Shown here one piece after another: positions 53,086 to 64,000 of a stretch of DNA of 64,000 nt. The DNA comes from Betaproteobacteria bacterium Ga0074130 (GTDB lineage Bacteria; Pseudomonadota; Gammaproteobacteria; Burkholderiales; Rhodocyclaceae), in the NCBI GenBank assembly GCA_001464495.1, contig LNDZ01000013.1:1-64000 (forward strand), written 5' to 3'. Numbering within the stretch: the stretch's first letter is position 1; each line of letters opens with the position of its first letter. Both the position numbers and the translations under genes were made by a program. The notes under the pieces were generated by a model that had not been told where the DNA came from, did not search any database, and worked only from the letters and a program-made list of their open reading frames with translations.

Positions 53086-55560
53086 ATGTCCAAGCGTCCG
53101 CAAGCCAGCTCTGTCGATGTGACTGAAGAGATTGGGGGGGCGACATATCGACCCTCTCTGGGTAGTCACCTGACCTATACCGTCGGCAAGGATGCCCTCA
53201 CCGCAACACCGCGTGACTGGTTCAATGCGACGGCGTATGCCACCCGCGATCATCTGATCGGGCGTTGGATGGAAACCATGCGCAGCTATTACGAGAGTGA
53301 TGCCAAGCGCGTGTATTACCTGTCCATGGAGTTCCTGATGGGGCGCACGCTGATGAACGGCATGCTCAATCTAGGTATTGAGCCAGAGTGCCGTGATGCG
53401 CTTGCTGCACAAGGCGTTGAGCTGGACAAGATCCGCGAAGTTGAGCCAGATGCCGCCTTGGGCAATGGTGGCTTGGGCCGCTTGGCTGCCTGCTTCCTTG
53501 ATTCAATGGCGACGCTGCAAATCCCCGGCTATGGCTATGGCATTCGCTATGAATACGGCATGTTCTCGCAGGAGATCGATAAGGGCCAGCAAGTCGAACA
53601 TCCGGACAATTGGCTGCGTTACGGCAACCCATGGGAGTTTGCGCGTCCTGAGGTGATTTATCAGGTCAAGTTTCACGGCCAAGTGTTCCAGTACACCGAT
53701 GAACAAGGCGAGCTACGCCACAGTTGGGTGGATAGTGACGATGTGATGGCCATGGCCTATGACACCCCGATTCCGGGCTATGCCAATCGCACCGCTAACA
53801 ACATGCGCTTATGGGCAGCCAAGGCGACACGTGATTTTGACCTCGGCTATTTCAACGAGGGCAATTACATCCGCGCGGTGGAGGACAAGAACCAGTCGGA
53901 AAATTTGTCCAAGGTGCTGTATCCCGACGACACCACGCGCATGGGCCGCGAGCTGCGCCTGAAGCAGCAGTATTTCTTTGTGTGTGCGTCGTTGCAGGAC
54001 ATCCTGTATCGCTACAACAAATATCACAAGAATTTTGATTCTCTGCCCGACAAGGTGGCGATTCAGCTCAACGATACGCACCCGTCTATCGCCGTGGCCG
54101 AGCTGATGCGCATTCTGGTGGATATTCACCATCTGCAGTGGGATAAGGCCTGGGGCATTACGCGTCGTGTGTTTGCCTATACCAACCATACACTGATGCC
54201 AGAAGCGCTGGAAACCTGGCCGGTGAGCTTGTTCGAGAGCGTGTTGCCGCGCCATTTGCAGATCATTTACGAGATCAACCACAAGTTCCTGCTCGAAGTG
54301 ATGCACCAGTATCCGGGCGACAACGAGCTCTTGCGTCGTGTCTCCATCATTGGCGAGGACGGCGAAAAGCGCGTGCGTATGGCCCATTTGGCGATGGTGG
54401 GATCGCACAAGGTGAATGGTGTTGCCGCAATTCACACCGAGCTGATGAAGCAGACGATCTTTGCTGACTTCCACAAGCTCTACCCGGACCGTATCGTCAA
54501 TATGACCAACGGCATTACACCGCGCCGTTGGCTAAATCAGGCTAACCGTGGTTTGTCGGCGCTGATCAGCAGCAAGATTGGGCCGGAGTGGCCCAAGCAA
54601 CTGACCGAGCTGAAGAAGCTGGAGGCCTTTGCCGATGACAAGGCGTTTCATGCTGAGTTCGTTAAGGTGAAGCGCGCCAACAAGGAACGCTTGGCGGCTT
54701 TGGTAGAGAAACGTTTAGGTCTGAAGATCAGCACCGATGCGCTGTTTGATGTGCAGATCAAGCGCATCCACGAATACAAGCGGCAGCTGCTCAATGTGTT
54801 GCATGTGATCACCCTCTACAACCGCATTCGCCATGGCGCTGATACGGTGCCACGTGTGATCCTGTTTGGTGGCAAGGCAGCACCGGGCTATGTGATGGCT
54901 AAGCGCATCATCCGCCTGATTAACGATGTGGCGGATATTGTGAATAACGACCCGCGCATTGGTAATCGTCTCAAGGTGGTGTTTGTGCCGAACTACGATG
55001 TGTCGACGGCTGAGGTCATCATTCCCGCTGCGGATTTGTCGGAGCAGATTTCCACCGCAGGCACCGAGGCCTCAGGCACCGGCAATATGAAGCTGGCCTT
55101 GAACGGCGCGCTGACCATCGGCACGCTGGATGGCGCCAATGTCGAGATTAAGGAAGAGGTCGGTGATGACAACATCTTCATCTTCGGCCTGACCACGGAT
55201 GGTGTGGATCAGCTGCGTGCGCAGGGCTATCGCCCGCGTGATTTTTACGAGAGCAATAGCGAGCTGCGCGAGGTGATTGACATGATCGCGGGTGGCTACT
55301 TCTCCCCGCACGAGGCTGACCGTTATCAGCCGATTGTCGATATGTTGCTGGGCAGCGATCATTACCTGCTGCTGGCTGACTATGCCTCGTATGTGGCGGC
55401 GCAGGATGCGGTGGATCACGCGTATCGCGATCAGACGAGCTGGGTGCGCAAGGCCATTATCAATGTGGCGAATATGGGCAAGTTTTCCAGCGACCGGACG
55501 ATTGCGCAGTACGCTGAGAAAATCTGGAACGCTGTGCCGGTTGACCCGGCCGCGAAGTAA
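53086..55560 (+). CDS. glgP: Glycogen/starch phosphorylase
   Basis: From ATG 53086, with AGGAGA upstream, the protein is 824 residues. Family segments are plain: YYLSMEFLMGRTLMNGMLNL, ALGNGGLGRLAACFLDSMAT, and the PLP-lysine region TEASGTGNMKLALNGALTIG. It releases glucose-1-phosphate from alpha-1,4-glucans. The glucose units feed the pentose-phosphate genes downstream, although they are on the opposite strand. No other glg genes are present in the window. Confidence 0.96.
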   Translation: MSKRPQASSVDVTEEIGGATYRPSLGSHLTYTVGKDALTATPRDWFNATAYATRDHLIGRWMETMRSYYESDAKRVYYLSMEFLMGRTLMNGMLNLGIEPECRDALAAQGVELDKIREVEPDAALGNGGLGRLAACFLDSMATLQIPGYGYGIRYEYGMFSQEIDKGQQVEHPDNWLRYGNPWEFARPEVIYQVKFHGQVFQYTDEQGELRHSWVDSDDVMAMAYDTPIPGYANRTANNMRLWAAKATRDFDLGYFNEGNYIRAVEDKNQSENLSKVLYPDDTTRMGRELRLKQQYFFVCASLQDILYRYNKYHKNFDSLPDKVAIQLNDTHPSIAVAELMRILVDIHHLQWDKAWGITRRVFAYTNHTLMPEALETWPVSLFESVLPRHLQIIYEINHKFLLEVMHQYPGDNELLRRVSIIGEDGEKRVRMAHLAMVGSHKVNGVAAIHTELMKQTIFADFHKLYPDRIVNMTNGITPRRWLNQANRGLSALISSKIGPEWPKQLTELKKLEAFADDKAFHAEFVKVKRANKERLAALVEKRLGLKISTDALFDVQIKRIHEYKRQLLNVLHVITLYNRIRHGADTVPRVILFGGKAAPGYVMAKRIIRLINDVADIVNNDPRIGNRLKVVFVPNYDVSTAEVIIPAADLSEQISTAGTEASGTGNMKLALNGALTIGTLDGANVEIKEEVGDDNIFIFGLTTDGVDQLRAQGYRPRDFYESNSELREVIDMIAGGYFSPHEADRYQPIVDMLLGSDHYLLLADYASYVAAQDAVDHAYRDQTSWVRKAIINVANMGKFSSDRTIAQYAEKIWNAVPVDPAAK

Positions 55561-55619
55561 TCAGCGCAAAAGTAACCAGCAAAACAGTAATCAGCGCAGA
55601 GCCGCCCTGCTAATCGACG

Positions 55620-56477
55620 CTACTTGCCCGTCGAGTAGGGCGGCAATTTCGCTCCGCAATGCATGCAGAACCCGGCATCAGCGGCATGCCCTTCGGTGAG
55701 GCATTCATGACAGGTGCGGGTTGTGGGTTTGTTGGTGAAACGTTGGGCAGTCAGCTCCGACGTGACGATCCCAGTGGGCACGGCCAGTGTGCCCCAGCCT
55801 AGTAGCATCATCAGGGACGCGATAAATCTGCCTAAGTCGGTCTTTGGGGTGATGTCGCCAAAGCCAACCGTGGTAACCGTTGTAATCGCCCAGTAGATGC
55901 TGGTTGGTACGCTGGTGAAGCCATGTTGCGGGCCTTCGACCACATACATCAGCGTGCCGAGGATCACCACGATCATCATGACCACGGACAGGAACACCAT
56001 GATCTTGCGCCGGCTGGCATGCAGCGCCTGCCCCAGCGCCTGATATTCCCACATGAAAGCAGACAGCTTGAGAATGCGGAATACGCGTAGCAGCCGCAGG
56101 ATGCGGACATCGATCAGGGCATGGGTTTCCGGGAAGAAAATTGCCAGATAGGTGGGCAGGATGGCAAGAAAATCGACGATGCCGTAGAAGCTCAAGGCAT
56201 AGCGCAAGGGCTTGCGCACGCAGGATAGCCGCGCCACGTATTCCGCCGTGAATAAGAGCGTGAATCCCCATTCAAGGATGTTCAGCGGCAGCCGCAGCGA
56301 GCTGTGCACGCCTTCTACGCTGTCGATCATCACCACTGCAATGCTGACCAGAATAGCGATGATCAGGCATTGGTCAAAGCGCCGCCCGGCCTTGGTATCG
56401 GCCTCGAAGATGATGGTGTAGAGCTTGAGCCGCCAACCGTCGAGGGGTTTGCCAAGGTCGTCCGGGAATGTGGTCAT
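55620..56477 (-). CDS. Voltage-gated-type potassium channel with C-terminal zinc ribbon
   Basis: 285 residues with six transmembrane segments, S4-like positively charged segment (VRILRLLRVFRILKLSAFMW), and the selectivity-filter region YWAITTVTTVGFGDITPKTD. The short C-terminal tail is a small zinc ribbon (CHECLTEGHAADAGFCMHCG). It is an ion transporter of the Kch/KvAP type. It follows zwf by five bases on the minus strand, so it is probably transcribed with the pentose-phosphate genes. Confidence 0.9.
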   Translation of the reverse strand: MTTFPDDLGKPLDGWRLKLYTIIFEADTKAGRRFDQCLIIAILVSIAVVMIDSVEGVHSSLRLPLNILEWGFTLLFTAEYVARLSCVRKPLRYALSFYGIVDFLAILPTYLAIFFPETHALIDVRILRLLRVFRILKLSAFMWEYQALGQALHASRRKIMVFLSVVMMIVVILGTLMYVVEGPQHGFTSVPTSIYWAITTVTTVGFGDITPKTDLGRFIASLMMLLGWGTLAVPTGIVTSELTAQRFTNKPTTRTCHECLTEGHAADAGFCMHCGAKLPPYSTGK

Positions 56478-56482
56478 ACGTG

Positions 56483-57988
56483 TCAGTAGGCTTCCAGTTT
56501 GCCGCCGTCGAGTTCGAGCGAGTGACGCCAGAACTGGTCGTCACGGTCGAACAGACGATAGGTGCCACGCGGGCCCCAGCTGCCGGCCGGGTAGGTATTG
56601 ATGAATTCGCGCTCCATGGCCCACACCTTGAGGATGGGGTCGACCACACGCCACGCGTTTTCGACTTCGTCGATACGCAGGAATAGAGAGTGGTCGCCTT
56701 CCATGGCATCCAGCAACAGGCTTTCGTAGGCATCAAAATCGCCATCGCCATCCTTGCGGTAGGTGGCGTCCAAGCTCAGCGTTCGCGCTTGCAGATCAAG
56801 GCCTGGTTCCTTCACTTGCAGTTCAAGCTTCAGGCATTCATTGGGTTGGATGCCGAGCATGAGCCAGTTGGGGCGGCTGAATTCACCCTTGATGTTACGC
56901 AGGATGTTTTGCGGTGGATGTTTGAAGCGAATGCTGATGGCAGATGCGCCTTCAGCCATGCGTTTGCCGGTGCGAACGTAAAAGGGCACGCCGCTCCAGC
57001 GCCAATTGTCGATAAAGAGCTTGAGTGCGGCGTAAGTCTCGGTGGTGCTGTCCTGCGGGATGCCTTTTTCTTCCAGATAGCCGGGCACAGGCTGGCCGTT
57101 GATCGTGCCGCTAGCGTATTGCCCGCGGAAGGCATGGGCATGCACGGCATTTTGCGTGATTGGGCGAATCGACTTGAGGACCTTTACCTTTTCGTCACGC
57201 AGATGCTCGGCGGCCATGCTCACGGGCGGCTCCATCGCGACCAGTGTGAGGAGTTGTAGCAAGTGGCTCTGGATCATGTCACGCAGTGCGCCTGCACCAT
57301 CGTAGTAATCGGCACGACCTTCGATGCCCAGCGTTTCGGAGTGCGTAATCTGCACATGGTCGATGTAATGCCGGTTCCACAGCGGCTCAAGCAGGATGTT
57401 GGCAAAGCGGAACACCATTACGTTCTGCACGGTGCCTTTGCCCAGATAGTGGTCGATACGGAAGATCTGCTTTTCGTCGAGGTAGCGTTCCAGGCCACGC
57501 TGCAGCGTTTGCGAGCTGATGAGGTCGTAGCCAAAAGGCTTCTCAATCACCACGCGGCGCCAGCCGCTCTTTTGTTGCAGCAGGCCGACCTCGCCAAGCT
57601 TTTCGATGATCGACGGAAACTCAGCCGGACGCACCGCCATGTAAAAGAGCACATTGGGTGGGAATGTTTTGTCATCCTCGATGAGCGACTTCATGTTCGG
57701 ATAGGCATTGCCGTCACCAATTGCATTGGCGTGGTAATGCTGGCGTGCGATAAAGCGCTCCAGTGCGGTTTTGTCCACCCCCTGCGGGTATTTCTCCTTG
57801 AGGAAGTCCTGCACCTTGATGATCCATTGATCGCGGGTGAGGTTGTCCAGACCCGATGCCAGAATCACCATGCGCTCGGGCAGGCGTCCCGCCAGCTCGA
57901 GCTGGTAGAGGGCGGGAATCAGCTTGCGCCGCGATAGATTGCCGCCAGCCCCAAAGATGACGAGTGTGCAGGGATCGATGACATCCAT
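56483..57988 (-). CDS. zwf: Glucose-6-phosphate dehydrogenase
   Basis: 501 residues. The NADP-binding N-terminus ([20 protein letters not shown]) and the catalytic [19 protein letters not shown] are present, with EKPFGYDL. It produces NADPH and 6-phosphogluconolactone. It is downstream of gnd on the minus strand; pgl, which acts next in the pathway, is divergent. Confidence 0.96.
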   Translation of the reverse strand: MDVIDPCTLVIFGAGGNLSRRKLIPALYQLELAGRLPERMVILASGLDNLTRDQWIIKVQDFLKEKYPQGVDKTALERFIARQHYHANAIGDGNAYPNMKSLIEDDKTFPPNVLFYMAVRPAEFPSIIEKLGEVGLLQQKSGWRRVVIEKPFGYDLISSQTLQRGLERYLDEKQIFRIDHYLGKGTVQNVMVFRFANILLEPLWNRHYIDHVQITHSETLGIEGRADYYDGAGALRDMIQSHLLQLLTLVAMEPPVSMAAEHLRDEKVKVLKSIRPITQNAVHAHAFRGQYASGTINGQPVPGYLEEKGIPQDSTTETYAALKLFIDNWRWSGVPFYVRTGKRMAEGASAISIRFKHPPQNILRNIKGEFSRPNWLMLGIQPNECLKLELQVKEPGLDLQARTLSLDATYRKDGDGDFDAYESLLLDAMEGDHSLFLRIDEVENAWRVVDPILKVWAMEREFINTYPAGSWGPRGTYRLFDRDDQFWRHSLELDGGKLEAY

Positions 57989-58055
57989 AGTGTTTCCTTT
58001 GTGCGAGGTGACGGTTGGACGAAGCGGGTGCTGTGTGCGTGTGAGCGTGTGAGTG

Positions 58056-58964
58056 CTACTTGGTCTTCATGCTGTGGCCGCCAAAGGCATTGCGCATCAG
58101 CGAGAGCAGGCGGTAGCTATAGCCCTTTTCATCTTGGCTGGCAAAACGCATTTGCAGGGCAAGGGTGAGGACTGGGGCGGGAATGCCTTGTTCGATGGAG
58201 TCGATCACGGTCCAGCGGCCTTCGCCTGAGTCGGGCACGTAGGGTTCAATGTGCTCCAGCTTTTGATCCTGCGCTAGGCCTTCTGCGGTGAGGTCGAGGA
58301 GCCAGCTACGTACGACCGAGCTATGACGCCACAACTCGGTGAGCTGCGCCAGATCGAGATTAAATTCTTCCTTGCCCTTGAGCAGATCAAGGCCTTCTGC
58401 CAGCGCTTGCATCATGCCGTACTCGATGCCGTTGTGAATCATCTTGCTGTAGTGGCCAGCCCCCACCGGACCGACATGCGCCCAGCCACGATCAGCTGCT
58501 GGAGCTAGCGCCTTCAGAATGGGCTCAACCGCTTTGGCGGTTTCGGGTGTGGCACCTACCATCAGGCAGTAGCCATTCTCCAAGCCCCACACACCACCTG
58601 AGGTGCCTGCATCCATAAAGCCGATGCCTTGTTCGGCGAGCCAAGCGCCACGGCGCTGGCTGTCTTTGTAATTGGAGTTGCCGCCATCAATGATGATGTC
58701 GCCTTTGGCGAGCTGCGGGGCGAGTTCGCGAATCTGGTTTTCGGTGATGTCGCCGCTAGGCAGCATGACCCAGATGATGCGTGGTTGCGGCAGCTGTTTG
58801 ACTGCATCGGCAACCGAGCTGGCAGCGAGCATGCCGGCTTCTTGGCCTAAACCTGTTACAACGTCAGTGGCGCGATCAAAGCCGACGACTTCAATCCCGT
58901 TGCGACGAAGACGGCGAACCATATTGCCGCCCATCTTGCCCAGTCCTATCATTGCCATGCGCAT
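58056..58964 (-). CDS. gnd: 6-phosphogluconate dehydrogenase, short (NAD-type) form
   Basis: From ATG 58964 (CGGAGA upstream) the protein is 302 residues, the short YqeC/GndA form rather than the 470-residue NADP form. Features: Rossmann motif [54 protein letters not shown] and the catalytic lysine region [20 protein letters not shown]. It oxidatively decarboxylates 6-phosphogluconate. It is divergent from pgl with 48 bp between the starts. Confidence 0.93.
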   Translation of the reverse strand: MRMAMIGLGKMGGNMVRRLRRNGIEVVGFDRATDVVTGLGQEAGMLAASSVADAVKQLPQPRIIWVMLPSGDITENQIRELAPQLAKGDIIIDGGNSNYKDSQRRGAWLAEQGIGFMDAGTSGGVWGLENGYCLMVGATPETAKAVEPILKALAPAADRGWAHVGPVGAGHYSKMIHNGIEYGMMQALAEGLDLLKGKEEFNLDLAQLTELWRHSSVVRSWLLDLTAEGLAQDQKLEHIEPYVPDSGEGRWTVIDSIEQGIPAPVLTLALQMRFASQDEKGYSYRLLSLMRNAFGGHSMKTK

Positions 58965-59012
58965 GGTTCGTCTCCGGATCAATTTTGCGGGCGGCGCCCG
59001 CTGAGGAATTAC

Positions 59013-59729
59013 ATGACTACTTTAAAGCCAAATGCTGCGGCACAGCAATCCCGATGGCATGTTTTTGCAAGTCTTGTGGAATTGGAGGATGCCGCGCTCG
59101 AACGCATCCTCGCTGCGGCCGATGATGCCATCGCGGCACGCGGTGCATTTCATCTGGTGTTGGCCGGTGGCACGACCCCCCGGCACATCTACGAGGCGCT
59201 GCGCAGCGAAGCAGCAGATTGGAAGCACTGGCACATTTGGTTTGGTGATGAGCGCTGCCTGCCGCCCGAGCATCCAGAGCGCAATAGCCGCATGGTGATG
59301 ACGTCGTGGCTGGCGCACGTGCCGATTCCTTATGCACAGATTCATGTCATTCCCGCCGAAAAGGGTGCCGAGGCGGCGGCGCATGACTATGCTGAATTGC
59401 TTAAGCCGCTGCCCCAGTTTGATTTGGTGTTGCTGGGGCTGGGGGAGGATGGTCACACTGCCAGCCTGTTCCCCATGCAGGAATGGGAGCGTGCCATTGC
59501 ATGGCCGTCTGTGCTGCCTGTGCATGATGCCCCCAAGCCGCCCGCCGATCGCGTGAGCCTGAGCCCGGAACGTTTAAGTGCAACCCATGCCTTACTCTTT
59601 ATTGTGACGGGCGCAGGCAAGGCAGATGCTGTTCGGGATTGGAAAGCCGGCGTGGCCATTCCTGCCAGTCGAATTGGCGCGCAGCAGACAGTCGATATCT
59701 TTCTGGATATAGAAGCGGCAGGGCAGTAG
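59013..59729 (+). CDS. pgl: 6-phosphogluconolactonase
   Basis: 238 residues. Family motifs are visible: HLVLAGGTTPRHIYEALRSE (the phosphate-binding loop), WFGDERCLPPEHPERNSRMV and LLGLGEDGHTASLFPMQ. It hydrolyses the lactone produced by Zwf. With zwf and gnd it completes the oxidative branch of the pentose-phosphate pathway in one locus. Confidence 0.95.
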   Translation: MTTLKPNAAAQQSRWHVFASLVELEDAALERILAAADDAIAARGAFHLVLAGGTTPRHIYEALRSEAADWKHWHIWFGDERCLPPEHPERNSRMVMTSWLAHVPIPYAQIHVIPAEKGAEAAAHDYAELLKPLPQFDLVLLGLGEDGHTASLFPMQEWERAIAWPSVLPVHDAPKPPADRVSLSPERLSATHALLFIVTGAGKADAVRDWKAGVAIPASRIGAQQTVDIFLDIEAAGQ

Positions 59730-59856
59730 CGTCCGAAAACATTTGAAACACGGAGGACGGTTGCCGTCACACCCCTGACACGTCTGCTGTTTAGGCTTGC
59801 AGTTTCGGATGTACCAAGCAGGCGATTTACGTTTTATTTTGTTGGTCTGATTTTCG

Positions 59857-62113
<2,257 letters not shown>

Positions 62114-62156
62114 TGGCGCTGCACTGACGGGTAATCGCCAGATTGCATAACATTTG

Positions 62157-62190
62157 AGCGCCACCGGAAGCGTGATTTTCGGTGGCGCTC
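62157..62190 (+). terminator. Hairpin after katG
   Basis: GAGCGCCACCG and CGGTGGCGCTC form an 11-bp stem with a 12-nt loop. A short T-rich stretch follows only partly, so it may be a weak terminator. Confidence 0.6.
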
Positions 62191-62223
62191 GATGTTTGCG
62201 ATGTTTGATTTAGGGGCTTTTGC

Positions 62224-63159
62224 ATGATTGACGCAGTGCGCACTTTCATCGGCGGTAGCTGGCTGTTGGCGGCACGTGAGCAGGCGCGTGCTGCACCCAT
62301 CACGACAGTCGGATTGGCGTTGGCAGTCGCTGCGGTCGTGGTATTGCTGCTGCAAAGCCTGCAGCGCATTCTCAGCGGTGAAGTTGAGGCGGTCGTGCGT
62401 TACGCCATGCTCGGCGGCTTGGCCGGATTTGTGACAACAGCTGCCGGGGCGTTGCCGGCGCTGGTGTTGCGCAGCATCCCGCAGAAGCTAGAAGACAGCA
62501 TGCTCGGCATGGCTGCCGGGATGATGCTGGCCGCGAGTGCGTTCTCGCTGATCCTGCCCGGCCTTGAGGCCGGCGAACAACTGATGGGCAGTGGCGGAGG
62601 TGCCGCAGCCGTGGTGGTGCTGGGGATGGCGCTTGGGGTGGCGCTGATGCTGGGGTTAGATCAGTTCATTCCGCATGAGCATCCGGAAACCGGGCCGTGT
62701 GGGGCGGGCCATGAGCGCTGCAGCCGGGTGTGGCTGTTTGTGCTCGCGATTGCCTTGCATAACTTGCCAGAAGGCATGGCGATTGGCGTGAGCTTTGCAC
62801 AGGGTGATCTCAAGGTCGGTTTGCCTTTGACAACAGCGATTGCCTTACAGGATATTCCGGAAGGGCTGGCGGTTGCATTGGCATTGCGCACGGCTGGTTT
62901 GAGCAATGGCCGGGCCGTGCTGATTGCTGCGGCAACCGGCCTGTTGGAGCCGCTTGGCGCTCTGTTGGGCGTTGGGCTGTCATCCGGTATGGCAATCGCA
63001 TATCCGGTTGGCCTTGGGCTGGCTGCCGGTGCTATGCTATTCGTGGTGTCGCACGAAGTGATTCCTGAGACCCACCGTAATGGTCATCAGACGGCAGCAA
63101 CCATCGGTCTCATGATTGGGTTTGCCGTGATGATGACGCTAGACACGACGCTGTTTTGA
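62224..63159 (+). CDS. ZIP-family metal transporter
   Basis: 311 residues with about eight hydrophobic segments. The ZIP signatures are in IALHNLPEGMAIGVSFAQGD (helix IV, metal-binding His) and AIALQDIPEGLAVALALRTA (helix V; Gln-Asp replaces His-Asn). The His/Cys-containing loop HEHPETGPCGAGHERC is a plausible metal-sensing segment. Members import zinc, iron or manganese. Its position between katG and dps suggests a role in metal balance under oxidative stress. Confidence 0.88.
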   Translation: MIDAVRTFIGGSWLLAAREQARAAPITTVGLALAVAAVVVLLLQSLQRILSGEVEAVVRYAMLGGLAGFVTTAAGALPALVLRSIPQKLEDSMLGMAAGMMLAASAFSLILPGLEAGEQLMGSGGGAAAVVVLGMALGVALMLGLDQFIPHEHPETGPCGAGHERCSRVWLFVLAIALHNLPEGMAIGVSFAQGDLKVGLPLTTAIALQDIPEGLAVALALRTAGLSNGRAVLIAAATGLLEPLGALLGVGLSSGMAIAYPVGLGLAAGAMLFVVSHEVIPETHRNGHQTAATIGLMIGFAVMMTLDTTLF

Positions 63160-63186
63160 TCTGCATACAACACAAGGAGAACACAC

Positions 63187-63660
63187 ATGGCTATCGATAT
63201 TGGTATTGCCGACAAGGACCGCAAGAAAATTGTGGCTGGCCTTTCCAAGATGCTGGCTGACAGCTACATCCTTTATCTGAAGACGCACAACTTCCACTGG
63301 AATGTGACCGGGCCGATGTTTAACTCGTTGCACGTGATGTTCATGGGGCAATACACCGAGCTCTGGAACGCCCTCGACCCTATCGCTGAGCGTATTCGTT
63401 CGCTGGGCTATCCAGCACCGGGCTCGTACAAGAAGTTTGTCGAGCTGTCGTCGATCAAGGAAGAGGAGGGCACGCCTTCAGCAACCGAGATGATCAAGCA
63501 GCTAATCGCTGGCCAGGAAGCGGTGGCGCGTACTGCCCGCGCAGCCTTCAAGATTGCCGATGCGGCTGATGATCAGCCGACGGCCGATTTGCTTACGCAG
63601 CGTATGGAAATCCATGAAAAGAATGCGTGGATGCTGCGCTCATTGCTTGAGAAGGGCTGA
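63187..63660 (+). CDS. dps: Dps-family DNA-protecting ferritin
   Basis: 157 residues. The Dps ferroxidase residues are recognisable in [20 protein letters not shown] (His and the following Asp/Glu positions) and [20 protein letters not shown]. It forms dodecamers that store iron and protect DNA during oxidative stress. It lies 27 bp after the ZIP gene, with AAGGAGA before the ATG, and ends at a strong terminator. Confidence 0.95.
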   Translation: MAIDIGIADKDRKKIVAGLSKMLADSYILYLKTHNFHWNVTGPMFNSLHVMFMGQYTELWNALDPIAERIRSLGYPAPGSYKKFVELSSIKEEEGTPSATEMIKQLIAGQEAVARTARAAFKIADAADDQPTADLLTQRMEIHEKNAWMLRSLLEKG

Positions 63661-63682
63661 TTGGTTTTTCAGCCGCCTGAAT

Positions 63683-63718
63683 AAAAAAGCCCACCAATCT
63701 GGTGGGCTTTTTTTTTTG
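63683..63718 (+). terminator. Rho-independent terminator after dps
   Basis: GCCCACC (63689-63695) pairs with GGTGGGC (63701-63707), followed by ten T residues; the preceding A-run also gives a terminator in the reverse direction. Confidence 0.95.
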
Positions 63719-63754
63719 TCTGCTATTGGGCGAAATAGAAACTCAAGTCGTCGG

Positions 63755-64000
63755 TTAGCCTGGGGTCGTCTTGAACAAGAACCACGCACGATCAATGTCA
63801 GCCACCCACACCAGACCATCACCAATCTGCCCGGTTTGGCTGACTGCAGTGATGCAGTCGACGATGGGTTCGACCACTTCATCTGGTGCCACGATCTCAA
63901 TCTTGACCTTGGGGGTGAAGTCGACCAGCTCTTCCTTCAAGTTACCGAGGTAGTTACGTGATGGTGCGCTACAGCCGTCGACCTTGGCTACGGTCATGCC
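63755..64000 (-). CDS. PII-like signalling protein, C-terminal part (cut by window edge)
   Basis: The frame runs off the right edge. From GMTVAKVDGCSAPSRN it aligns with PII proteins (GlnB: GMTVTEVKGFGRQKG), and ends DFTPKVKIEIVAPDEVVEPI and SQTGQIGDGLVWVADIDRAW, matching the GlnB 'KIGDGKIFV' strand. The T-loop is altered: where GlnB has RGAEYMVDF this protein has NLKEELVDF, so the uridylylated tyrosine (Tyr51) is Glu. It is therefore a PII-like protein that cannot be uridylylated at that site, not a canonical GlnB/GlnK. Convergent with dps. Confidence 0.75.
   Translation of the reverse strand, partial: GMTVAKVDGCSAPSRNYLGNLKEELVDFTPKVKIEIVAPDEVVEPIVDCITAVSQTGQIGDGLVWVADIDRAWFLFKTTPG

Overview
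The window is a betaproteobacterial chromosome segment of moderately high GC. The blocks ndk-rlmN-pilW-rodZ-ispG-hisS-yfgM-bamB-der-hfq-hflX-hflK-hflC-DUF2065-hisZ-purA and accA-tilS, together with a Bug/TctC transporter, are typical of that class (Neisseriales, Rhodocyclales or Burkholderiales). The genus cannot be fixed from sequence alone.

Layout. 1-1.9 kb is an AT-richer foreign patch: the start of an IS3-family orfA at the left edge, an ApeA-like HEPN anti-phage gene, and the cut-off C-terminal end of a short-chain dehydrogenase gene. 2-5.4 kb holds a transglutaminase-like protein, an autotransporter-type beta-barrel protein and a coiled-coil protein with a 9-bp tandem repeat. 5.4-10.7 kb is a DabB-DabA inorganic-carbon uptake pair with a divergent LysR regulator and an 11-bp tandem repeat between the two dab genes. 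10.8-16 kb has accA, tilS and a tripartite tricarboxylate transporter (tctC-tctB-tctA) with an internal terminator. 16-32 kb is the long housekeeping block from ndk to purA. 32-40 kb has a DHH phosphoesterase, tRNA-Leu(CAG), rnr, rlmB, a CysB-type LysR gene, bamD, rluD and yfiH.

40-50 kb is the most notable part: a complete sedentary chromosomal integron. An IntI tyrosine recombinase (plus strand, 49062-50060) is divergent from 17 attC sites and 18 cassette-borne genes on the minus strand, plus one further minus-strand gene at the distal end that has no attC. Seven attC sites are 93 bp long and nearly identical, one is 96 bp, and nine are 63-74 bp. None of the cassettes looks like antibiotic resistance. 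They encode small membrane proteins, lipoproteins and exported proteins, two SRPBCC proteins, a GFA-type zinc protein, and many proteins I do not recognise. Most start codons lie within 3-12 nt of the upstream attC, and five stop codons are formed by the attC R'' core itself.

50-64 kb returns to chromosomal genes: an aldo/keto reductase, a PF10136 membrane protein, glycogen phosphorylase, an oxidative pentose-phosphate cluster (gnd-zwf and divergent pgl) with a potassium channel, then an oxidative-stress/metal group (katG behind a well-spaced OxyR-like box, a ZIP transporter, a Dps protein). A PII-like protein without the uridylylation tyrosine runs off the right edge.

All calls come from reading the sequence and from family knowledge; no database search was run.
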